Source: CAWJPY01 sp963844865
GTDB taxonomy: Bacteria; Acidobacteriota; Thermoanaerobaculia; Thermoanaerobaculales; Sulfomarinibacteraceae
Length of the DNA: 64,000 bases
Reading direction: 5' to 3'
Assembly (NCBI GenBank): GCA_963844865.1
Contig: CAWJPY010000001.1
Coordinates: 362,069-426,068, forward strand
The stretch's first letter is position 1. Each line of letters starts with the position of its first letter. The position numbers and the translations under genes were made by a program. Below, one piece after another: positions 56,500 through 64,000 of the stretch. The notes under the pieces were generated by a model, which made no database searches, was not told the DNA's origin, and saw only the letters and a program-made list of their open reading frames with translations.

Positions 56500-58216
56500 T
56501 CGACTTTGACACCACGACACGTATTGTGAGCGAGCCCGGTGAGTAGATTTAGCAGCTTGCAGTTTTTAGGGGCGAGGATTCATGTAGTACCGGAAGACTC
56601 TTGACATCGATAGAGTTTTGGGCAGGCCATCTACTGACATGTACTTCCGAAACTCGATCCGCCGCTACAAGGACCGCGAGTACCATTCGGTGCAGCTGGT
56701 GGAGCGCCATCGGCACGTCGAGACCCGACGCCCGACGACCAAGGTGGTTGCTTCGCTCGGCGACCTGACCGAGCTGCTGTGCAACCGGTTGGATGATCCG
56801 CGATCCAAGCTCGGTGTGCTGGAGTGGCTGCAGACTGTCGTGATTCCGGGAATCGACCCGGATGGCATCACCTACCAGGGCCTGCTGCGGACCATGGACG
56901 TGCTGATCGAGCACAAGGACGAGATCGAGAGGCGGCTGGCTGATCGGGTGCGCACCCTGTTTGACACCGAGCTCCACCTGGTCCCGGTGGAGGTGACGTC
57001 GGTGTCGGTGACCACGAGGCACAGTGAGCACCCCCTGTTCGAGCACGGCTACGGCCGGGACGGGCATCCGGAGCGCAAGCAGTACGTGCTGATGATGGTG
57101 ACCACGAAGGACGGGGTGCCGGTGTATCACGACGTGCACCCCGGCAGCACAGCGAACGTGACCCTGGTGGATGCGACCATGAAGCGGGCGAGGCAGCTGT
57201 TCTCCGGCGTCGACCGTTGCATGGTGGTCGCGGACCGGGGCATGTTGTCCCAGGGCAACCTCGAGGCTCTGGCGAAGCTGGGGTTCGAGCACCTGGTGGC
57301 GCTGCCGCTCAAGCGGGCGACATCAACCCGGGAGCTGATCGAGAGCACGCACGACGAGCTGATGCAGAAGGCTCGTGACGAGGGCGGGGTCAGGGACGAG
57401 GGCGAGCGAGCCCCGGAGGTCGTGATCGAGGCGCCGGCAGATGACGGCAGGTATGTCGTCCCGTTCTCGATGGACGTGGCGAGGACGAACCGAGCCGGTC
57501 GGGAGCGGAAGCTTGACGAGTTCGACGAGAAGGCCGCCTTCGTCGAGGCTCGGCTGCAGGGCAAGGTACCGAGCCGAGGCCGTCAGCTGACCGACCAAGG
57601 CGCATTCAAGCAGCTGATCAAGGAGGCACTCTAGCACAACGTTGCGGCGTACTTCCACGTCGAGCTTTGCGGTGATCTGCTGTGGGTGGAGCCCGTCGAG
57701 GCGGCGATCGAGTGCGCGGAGAAGTGCGACGGCAAGTTCGCCCTGCACACCGACACGAGCCGATTCACGGCCGATCAGCTGTACCGAATTTACAAGGACC
57801 TGCAGGAGATCGAGCGGTCCTTCCGAGTGCTGAAGTCCCACATCGCGATCCGTCCTACCTACCACTGGACGGAGCGTCGCGTGCGTGCTCATGTCTTCCT
57901 GTGCGTGCTGGCCCTGGTCGTCGAGCGCATCATGCGGCTGCGGCTGAAGAGCGCCGAGTCCGCCCTGTCTCCTCAGAAGGCACTCGACGAGCTGCGGCGG
58001 CTGACGCACGTCCACCTCAGCCTGCCGACTACTGGCGCCGAACGCGAGATCCTCGCCAACAAGTCACCGCTCCAGCTCGAGATCTTCGACCTCCTCAAGG
58101 TCGAGCCTCTCACCGACGCCCGCCTCAAGAAGCTCGTCGCGTAGTACGAAAACTACCAGACCACCAAGCTAAATGATGGTCCTGCGAGACTTCACATTTT
58201 CAGGTGTCAAAGTCGA
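56500..58216. mobile_element. Degenerate IS1634-like element with 8-bp target duplication
   Basis: The ends are TCGACTTTGACACC at 56500-56513 and its exact reverse complement at 58203-58216. The flanks are the identical octamer GATCCCCC, at 56492-56499 and 58217-58224, a perfect target-site duplication. 1717 bp. It carries one broken transposase gene. Different ends and duplication length from the other two elements show it is a separate insertion. Confidence 0.88.
56639..58144 (+). pseudogene. IS1634-like transposase with internal deletion and nonsense codon
   Basis: Begins MYFRNSIRRYKDREYHSVQLV. About 80-90 residues are missing after LGDLTELLC, where the frame joins directly to NRLDDPRSKLGVLEWL; the intact copy at 61035 has the missing part. 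A TAG at 57632-57634 then interrupts the same frame. The C-terminal part (VEPVEAAIECAEKCDGKFAL, QEIERSFRVLKSHIAIRPTY, to LKKLVA) follows. The protein is not functional as encoded. Confidence 0.85.
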
Positions 58217-58444
58217 GATCCCCCGGCCCTTGCTCGGCAATGCCTGTTCGGGCGCGTCCGAGAACGTGAACCGCGAAGACGCAAAGACCGCAAAGTAGTA
58301 CTTATGGATACTCTTGGCTTCGGCGATTGCGGGACAGGCGGACGTGTTAGTAACAGAGGAGTCCTGGGCGCAAGATCTTCTCTTTGGCTCATCTCACGAA
58401 TGCCGGGGTGGTGAAGGCGAGGGATGGGCACCCATCCACGGTTC

Positions 58445-58678
58445 CACCTTCACTCCACGCCCACCGGTGCCTCCTGGCTGAACGCAGTCGGTAGCTTGGT
58501 TCTCGCAGTCGGCGCGCCGTGCCCTCTACCGCGGAGTCTTCACAAACGTCACCGAGCTCAGGAACGAACTCCACCGCTTCATCTCGGTCCACAATCAGGA
58601 GCTGGTAAGATCGTTTCGCTGGATCAAGAGCGCCGAGTCCATCATCACTACTCAGCAGAAACTCGCCTCTGATTTATG
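58445..58678 (+). pseudogene. IS630-family transposase remnant (C-terminal end)
   Basis: In one frame the start reads LHSTPTGASWLNAV, the conserved DDE-end motif of IS630. After a small indel near 58490 the next frame reads WFSQSARRALYRGVFTNV, TELRNELHRFISVHNQE and RSFRWIKSAESIITTQQKLA before a stop. This is the last 75 or so residues of the family's transposase. The region 58217-58444 before it holds no gene; a short CGCAAAGAC-type tandem repeat lies at 58272-58295. Confidence 0.75.
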
Positions 58679-58722
58679 ACATGGAACTTCGCAATCAAGA
58701 CACTAGGAAGCGAGGGGATGTG

Positions 58723-59867
58723 ATGAGCCATGGTCCTGTCGCGCTGGGTTGTGTCTATACGACCCATCCACTCGATCTGACAGCTAGTGCTGCAGTGCCA
58801 AGACTGACGTCCGAACTGCTGGTACGACTTGCACAGGTCCATTCGAGCTGGAGGGTAAGTGCTGCGTCGCCGGAAGCTGTGGCGCTACCAGAGGTGCGGA
58901 CCGTTTCACTGGGCCGCAAGCCTCGGCCGCGACTGGCGCACCGGGTCAGAAGTAAGGTCACGGGTAAGGCGTACAAGCCCTATCCATTTCTCGCGAAGAT
59001 CCGTGCGTATACCCAAGACTTTAGGGATGAGAGTGTCATGCTGAGTATGCGTCCCCAAGATATAGAGGCGGTGCGGAAGGCTGGCTTCAGCGGTAAGGTC
59101 ATATTCTGGATTCGAAACCATCCCTTCTTCACCGGATCTCTGGATCGAGTCACTGACATCCTGCCGTCGTGTGATCTCGTCGTATTCCCCGTCGCTTCAC
59201 TTGCCGAGATGTCTTTGAATTATCGCAATTCAAAGGGTTTACTGTTCCTTCTCTCGTCATTCCACACGCTCAGAACCTCGACAAGTTTCGCCCAGCATTG
59301 TCGGGGCAACGGATCTCAGCCCGGAGCACTTTCAATGTGGATCCGGACGCTCTTGTTCTTGCACACGCCGGAGCTCACCAACCGCATAAAGGTTTTCAGA
59401 TTATCGAGAAGGCTCTTCGCCTCTTGCCGGAGGGTGGGAGGGATGTAGTCCTGCTCGGCGCCGGTCCGGTGGCACCTGCCAGGCGCGAGATTGCGCTTGG
59501 CCGCCACATTATCTTCACCGGAAAACTGGGCCATGAAGGGATGGTCAGCCTGTACCAGGCGTCCGATATTGGTATCGCCTCCAGCCTACTCAACGAGCTG
59601 CCTTCAGCTTCGATTGAGATGATGGCCACAGGACTGCCGGTCATCGCGTCACGTCTCGGGGGTCTTCCCGAACTTATCGCCGACGGAGGTGTGCTGGTGG
59701 AACATCCGACGAACCCGGAAGATTGGGCAAGGGCGATCGAGACGTTGAGAACTAATGACTTGCGGCGGAGATCGTTGGGAGAGACTGCCCGTAGAAGGGC
59801 TGTGAGCGCTCACAGCCCTCAGGTCCAAATCCAGCGGTGGACAACCGCCATTGAATTGCTGCTCTGA
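58723..59867 (+). pseudogene. GT4-family glycosyltransferase, frameshifted
   Basis: From the ATG at 58723 (GAGGGG before it) the first 170 residues run to MSLNYRNS. A missing base near 59231 then shifts the frame. In the next frame the family pattern continues: VPSLVIPHAQNLDKFRPAL, LVLAHAGAHQPHKGFQIIEKAL, DIGIASSLLNELPSASIEMMATGLPVIASRLGGLPELI. The last segment is the donor-binding EX7E region. Together the pieces would make an approximately 380-residue GT4 enzyme for surface glycans. A single corrected base would restore it. Confidence 0.82.
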
Positions 59868-60053
59868 CATGTACGTGGCCCGTTGGCACTGCAGGCGCCC
59901 CACTGCTTCCGGCAACCCGCAACGGTTGGTGGGGTGCTGCGTATGCTCTAAATAGGCCGACTCTGCGCAACAGACGGTCCAGGGTACAGAGGTTTGAGTG
60001 GAAGGGCTCCTCATCGTGTCCTCGGTGTTTTCTTGAGACGGCATTTGCGGCCC

Positions 60054-60455
60054 TCAGGGGCGGTCGATGCGGCCAGGTCTCAGTTGGGCGGAGGCTCTCA
60101 GCTCCTCGACGAGAGCGTTTGCCGCCTCGATGCCCGGGGCGAAGGGGCGGTCGTTCGTGAGGGCCGGGACCACCTTACGCAGCTTCTCGACCACGGCTTC
60201 CAGCGCCTCGGAGGTGCGCAGCGGGCGGCGGCACTCGAGCGCCTGCGCGGCCGCCAGCAGCTCTATCGCCAGGACCTGACCGAGCATCTCGACGATCCGG
60301 GTCAGCGTACGCGCCGCCTAGGTGGACATCGAGACGTGGTCCTCCTGACCCGCCGAGGTCGGGATCGAATCGACCGACGCCGGGTGCGCGAGGGTCTTGC
60401 ACTCCCTCACCAGCGCCGCGGCGGAGACCTGGACCATCATGAAGCCGGAGTTGAG
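60054..60455 (-). pseudogene. hutH: Histidine ammonia-lyase C-terminal fragment
   Basis: Reads LNSGFMMVQVSAAALVREC, then PASVDSIPTSAGQEDHVSM, then an in-frame TAG at 60318-60320. The frame continues with VLAIELLAAAQALECRRPLR and RPFAPGIEAANALVEE to a stop at 60054. These are the last 130 residues of aromatic amino-acid lyases; the MIO active-site part and first 350 residues are gone. No other hut gene is nearby. The gap 59868-60053 holds nothing I recognise. Confidence 0.85.
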
Positions 60456-60874
60456 GACCGGTGTCAAGGGACACCCAGTTTCCCGCATGGTTCCCCGGGG
60501 TCGTCTGGGGCCGGGCTCGGGGACCCATGCGCGACCTTCACTCCTGACTCCTGCCTGGACTGCGATCTGCGCAGAACCGGCATCGAGCCGGCCGCGCCGA
60601 CTCCGCGCTGTCACGACGGCTCTTCGGTGGGCTGACTCGTGCGGCAGGCAGCCACATCGCCCATCGTCGCGCTGCTCTGCAACGTCGGGTTCGGCAGTGC
60701 ACTGGTGATCCTGGCGGTGGCTTCGCGCCTGCCGGTCCTTCCCGAGCCCCTCACTGACCTCGATGCCCACGCTGTGGCATGCGGCCTGGAGGCCGTATGC
60801 CATGCCGGCTCGCCTGCTCCTGCGGGTCGAGCCGTATGAAGTGACCGGTGCGCTCATCCACACCCTCTCGGCAC
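60456..60874. other. Gene-remnant region without a recognised gene
   Basis: About 420 bases between the ammonia-lyase fragment and IS copy 2. A plus-strand frame at 60639-60839 encodes a hydrophobic segment (SPIVALLCNVGFGSALVILA) followed by LDAHAVACGLEAVC. It could be part of a membrane protein cut by the IS, but I cannot assign it. Confidence 0.35.
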
Positions 60875-62823
60875 CCCGACTTCGACAGTTGGCACCCAGA
60901 ATCAGTAGTTTCAAAGAAACACGGTTGAGTATCTTCAACAACTTGCGAGTCTGGGGCGCCTGAGGGCCTGTAATGGCATGCATGTGATGTGATAGCTATT
61001 GACAGTGGATAGATGACTGCAGTAGAGTCGTGGCGTGCAAGTCAAGATCACTCGCTCCGGCCCCCGCAGCTACCTCCAGATCGTCCGGGCCTACCGTGAC
61101 CCTGAGACTCGAAGGCCCAAGCAGGAGCACATCGCCAACCTGTGCCGGCTCGACCAGCTCGGCGAGGCCGACCTGGACACCCTCATCAACGGTCTGCTCA
61201 GGGTCACCGACCGGCCCTCGCTCGACGAGCTCACCCGTGGCATCACCTCTGACAACACCACGTTCGCCCCCGCCGAGCAGCTCGGCGACGTTTGGGCCGT
61301 GATGGACATCTGGCGCCAGCTCAAGCTCGCCCAGGCCGTGCTCAAGTCGACCCGAGGCCGCCGCCACCAGATCGACATCGAGAAGCTGGTCCGGGTCATG
61401 GTCATCAACCGTCTGTCGGACCCGCGCTCGAAGCTCGGCATCCTGCGCTGGATCGAGCAGGTGTACCTGCCTGGCATCGACCGCTCTCAGGTCACCCACC
61501 AGAACCTCCTGCGGGCCATGGACGTCCTCGTCGAGTACAAGGACGCGCTCGAGCGGGAGCTGGTCGGGACCCTGCTGCCGCTGTTTGACACCGAGATGGA
61601 GGTCGTCTTCTACGACATCACCACGATCGGGGTCGAGGGCGAGACGGAGGTCGAGGACGACCTGCGGCAGTGGGGCAAGTCGAAGGACACCGACGGGACC
61701 GCACGGCAGTTTGCGGTCGGACTCGTGCAGACGGCCGACGGCTTCCCGGTCACCCACGAGGTCTTCGAGGGCAGCATCTCGGAGACCACCACGGTGCAGG
61801 GCATCGTGACCCGGCTGTGCGAGCGCTTCCCGGTCAAGCGGCTGGTCTTCGTGGCCGACCGGGCGATGATTTCGCTCGACAACCTCGCCGAGCTGGAGAG
61901 CCTGCAGGTCAACGGGCGCAGTGTCGAGTACATCCTGGCGGTGCCGGCGCGAAGGTACCGGGAGATGACCAAGGACCTCGCCGAGCTGCACCGGGACCTG
62001 CTCGAGGAGAGCCGGGAGTCCGGCGAGGAGAGCGTGCGCGAGGCGGAGGTCGATGGGCGCCGCCTCGTGGTGGCGCACTCTCCGGAGATCGCAAAGCGGG
62101 CGCGCAGGATGCGGGCGGAGCGGATTGCGAAGGTGCTGCACAGCACACGGCAGCTCGCGGGCAAGCTCAACGCACAGGAGGACGGCACTCCCGGTCGGGG
62201 GCGGCGGCTGACGGACAACGGCGCCAGGGTGAAGATGCATCACGAGCTGGTGGAGGCGAGGCTGACGCGGCTGATCAAGCTGGACCTGGAGGACGAGGTC
62301 TTCAGCTGGTACTGGGACGTCGAGGAGCTGAAGCGGGATCTCGAGCTCGACGGCAAGCTGGTGCTGATCTCCAACGTGCGCGACATGTCGGCCGAGGAGC
62401 TGGTGGCTCGGTACAAGGACTTGGCGGACATCGAGCGCGGCTTCCGGGTGATGAAGAGCCAGCTCGAGATCGCGCCGGTGTACCACCGGCTGCCGGATCG
62501 GATCCGGGCGCACACCTTCATCTGCTTCCTCGCACTTGTGATCCAGAGGGTGATGCGCTTGAGGCTCAAAAGGTCGGGGCTGAGCATGTCGCCGGAGGAG
62601 CTGCTGTACCGACTGCGGGCGGTCCAGCGTCACAACGTGAGGCTCGCGACGGGGACGACGCTGACGGGGGTCTCCTCGATGACACCTGAGCAGCGCGCGC
62701 TCTTCGAAGCGATCGAGGTCCGCCAGCCGACCCGGAAGGCCGTCGAAGCCGCAGCGTAGTGGCATTTCTTGGAACTCGACCTCATAGAATCAATACCTTA
62801 CGCGCGTAACTGTCGAACTTGGG
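60875..62823. mobile_element. IS1634-like element, copy 2 (apparently intact)
   Basis: The left end is CCCGACTTCGACAGTT (60875-60890). The right end is AACTGTCGAACTTGGG (62808-62823), whose reverse complement matches the left at 14 of 16 positions. 1949 bp with one complete transposase on the plus strand. The flanks (GGCAC / TGAGG) show no duplication. Same end type as the element at 49360-51312, opposite orientation. Confidence 0.82.
61035..62759 (+). CDS. IS1634-like family transposase
   Basis: 574 residues from a GTG. Intact DDE enzyme of the IS4 superfamily. The N-terminal domain is QVKITRSGPRSYLQIVRAY. The catalytic region has EVVFYDITTIGVEGET, KRLVFVADRAMISLDNLAEL and, near the C-terminus, ADIERGFRVMKSQLEIAPVY with the late glutamate. 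Clearly homologous to the frameshifted copy at 49424-51152 but divergent, so the two are different insertions rather than a recent duplication. Confidence 0.92.
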   Translation: MQVKITRSGPRSYLQIVRAYRDPETRRPKQEHIANLCRLDQLGEADLDTLINGLLRVTDRPSLDELTRGITSDNTTFAPAEQLGDVWAVMDIWRQLKLAQAVLKSTRGRRHQIDIEKLVRVMVINRLSDPRSKLGILRWIEQVYLPGIDRSQVTHQNLLRAMDVLVEYKDALERELVGTLLPLFDTEMEVVFYDITTIGVEGETEVEDDLRQWGKSKDTDGTARQFAVGLVQTADGFPVTHEVFEGSISETTTVQGIVTRLCERFPVKRLVFVADRAMISLDNLAELESLQVNGRSVEYILAVPARRYREMTKDLAELHRDLLEESRESGEESVREAEVDGRRLVVAHSPEIAKRARRMRAERIAKVLHSTRQLAGKLNAQEDGTPGRGRRLTDNGARVKMHHELVEARLTRLIKLDLEDEVFSWYWDVEELKRDLELDGKLVLISNVRDMSAEELVARYKDLADIERGFRVMKSQLEIAPVYHRLPDRIRAHTFICFLALVIQRVMRLRLKRSGLSMSPEELLYRLRAVQRHNVRLATGTTLTGVSSMTPEQRALFEAIEVRQPTRKAVEAAA

Positions 62824-62835
62824 TGAGGTGTGTCT

Positions 62836-63118
62836 CTACAGGTACACTTGGCGCATCTCTTTTGAGAACCTCCTCCACACCGGGTCCGCCATTTTCGAGC
62901 CGGAACGCAAGCGGATGTGAGCGAGGACCACCGGGAGGAACTCGGCCGTGATGTGGCGGGCGATGCGCAACCAGTACTCGTAGTCGAGGGTGAAGTACAG
63001 CGACTCGTCGAGATAGCCGAACCGATCGAGCACCGAACTGCGAAAGAACACCGCCGGCTGCTGCACGAAGCTGGTGAAGCGGTACAGGTCCGTGAGCTGT
63101 GCCCGCGGCAGCGCCTTG
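62836..63118 (-). pseudogene. GT2 glycosyltransferase fragment
   Basis: Reads NKALPRAQLTDLYRFTSFV, QQPAVFFRSSVLDRFGYLDE, SLYFTLDYEYWLRIARHI and ends WRRFSKEMRQVYL just before IS copy 2. The phrases QPAVFFR and DYEYWLRIA are typical of the acceptor side of GT2 enzymes. The 5' half is missing, cut at the abrupt composition change near 63118. The 3' end is probably also truncated by the IS. Confidence 0.8.
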
Positions 63119-63949
63119 TTAGCCTTTTCTTTTGGTGAGTATTATCATGGGATACTGAAAATATTTCACAAAGAAACCAGGGAAACGTTCTTCGAGATTG
63201 AATAATAGACTAAACACAAGACCGCCTACTTTGCTATTTGGTATTAGTCTTTTCTGAATATTTGAATCAAACGAACGCCAAGGCAAGACCCGTACGTGAG
63301 CAGCATCACTAAATCTATACCACCATTTAATCGGATGTGCTTGAAAATACAGGCTCATTCCTTGCCATTTCTGCGCATCTTCCTCCGTCGTTTTTAGGAG
63401 CTTCCTTGCTCTTCTTAAGGCGCGAAGAGGTAGGAATGATCTTAAGGAGGAAATAAATGTATTTGGATTGCTATATACAATAATTACTGGCTTTCCCGGC
63501 TTAGTAACTTTGATCAATTTGCGTACTGCCTCCTCTTGCCTGTCTTTATCGATATGATAGATGGTATGAAGACTAACCGTGCAATCGAAGAAATCCTCTT
63601 CCAAGGGAATATCGAAAAAACTGCCATGCAAGAATACTCCGTGATCTCCGATCTTCTCTTTTGCACCTTCAAGCGCACTTGAAGATAAATCAACACAATA
63701 CCTTTTTTTGAAGTTCCTTGAATACTCCAAATACTCTCTATACTGTATGGGGCCAGATGCCATGTCGAGTAAATTTTCACCACTTTCCGGTATGTGGCTC
63801 AAAACTCTCAGTCGGCATTTCCCAACATATTCTCTGGCATATTCTCTTAGGTCCTCCCACCTTTTCGCATCTTCTGTAATTCCCCCTTCTGTTTCCCAGC
63901 CCACGGTATTATAAAATTTTGAAGCTTGTTCTTCTGCGCTGTTCATCAT
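63119..63949 (-). CDS. Class I SAM-dependent methyltransferase, foreign composition
   Basis: 276 residues. Methyltransf_11/25-type fold: motif I in NLLDMASGPIQYREYL, the acidic residue in RYCVDLSSSALEGAK, motif II/III in HGSFFDIPLEEDFFDCTVSLHTIYHI, and VRKLIKVTKPGKPVIIVYSNP. The Lys/Ile/Phe-rich product and AT-rich codons differ sharply from every other gene in the window. The change occurs at about 63118, within a few bases of the stop. Its substrate is unknown; a position among surface-glycan genes suggests sugar or polyprenyl-linked glycan methylation. Only about 50 bases upstream are visible. Confidence 0.85.
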   Translation of the reverse strand: MMNSAEEQASKFYNTVGWETEGGITEDAKRWEDLREYAREYVGKCRLRVLSHIPESGENLLDMASGPIQYREYLEYSRNFKKRYCVDLSSSALEGAKEKIGDHGVFLHGSFFDIPLEEDFFDCTVSLHTIYHIDKDRQEEAVRKLIKVTKPGKPVIIVYSNPNTFISSLRSFLPLRALRRARKLLKTTEEDAQKWQGMSLYFQAHPIKWWYRFSDAAHVRVLPWRSFDSNIQKRLIPNSKVGGLVFSLLFNLEERFPGFFVKYFQYPMIILTKRKG

Positions 63950-64000
63950 AACACTAACATCTCCTGTGGATAGATGATTTCTAAGAGCTAACAGTGTCCA

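Noticed and set aside
60639..60839. 66-codon hydrophobic plus-strand frame
   Set aside because: Could be a remnant of a membrane protein, but there is no family match or start signal, so it is described only as a remnant region.

Overview
The window is GC-rich and densely coded. It is most consistent with a chromosome segment of an Acidobacteriota bacterium. The best markers are a VWFA-related protein of the acidobacterial secreted type, an MXAN_5187-type C-terminal domain, a secreted 3-coathanger-stack protein and an rpmF-plsX-fabHDG block. This is inference from gene content; no 16S rRNA gene is present.

Left accessory part (1-15.9 kb): a partial secreted protein runs off the left edge. 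It is followed by a small unknown gene, an XRE regulator cut by an IS256-family element (2594-4110), and a type I restriction-modification operon, hsdRMS, with clustered indels in hsdR. Next come a UvrD-like helicase and a two-gene module of an orphan protein plus an XRE-ImmA regulator/metallopeptidase, with repeated boxes on its promoter. A MerR-like regulator and a small gene precede a large serine recombinase whose frame runs into the antisense of tRNA-Ala(GGC). I read this as a defence-type integrative island that used the tRNA 3' end as its attachment site. The left attachment site was not found.

Core part (15.9-49.1 kb): nearly all genes are intact and ordinary. They are an AsmA-like protein, an M48 lipoprotein protease, coaBC, rho, CvpA and CBS-domain proteins, and fabG-fabD-fabH-plsX-rpmF-yceD without acpP. 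Then come an ECF sigma/anti-sigma group, the VWFA protein, a three-subunit acyl-CoA carboxylase, a TldD/PmbA pair, a TPR protein and selA. The part ends with a tightly overlapping envelope-polysaccharide operon (GT2, WecA/MraY-like, FAD protein, GT4, prepilin peptidase). Two copies of an approximately 78-bp structured repeat lie in this part, 10.3 kb apart.

Right accessory part (49.3-64 kb): two diverged IS1634-like elements (49360-51312 and 60875-62823), in opposite orientation, bracket a variable segment. It holds a compact lasso-peptide-type RiPP gene set (B2-like transglutaminase, asparagine-synthetase-like cyclase, PqqD-like recognition protein) with no convincing precursor peptide. It also holds a frameshifted PglF/CapD-type nucleotide-sugar dehydratase, a dead IS with a perfect 8-bp target duplication, an IS630 remnant, a frameshifted GT4, and a histidine ammonia-lyase fragment. 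Beyond the second IS come a GT2 fragment and an AT-rich methyltransferase with foreign composition. Broken genes are concentrated in the two accessory parts and absent from the core.
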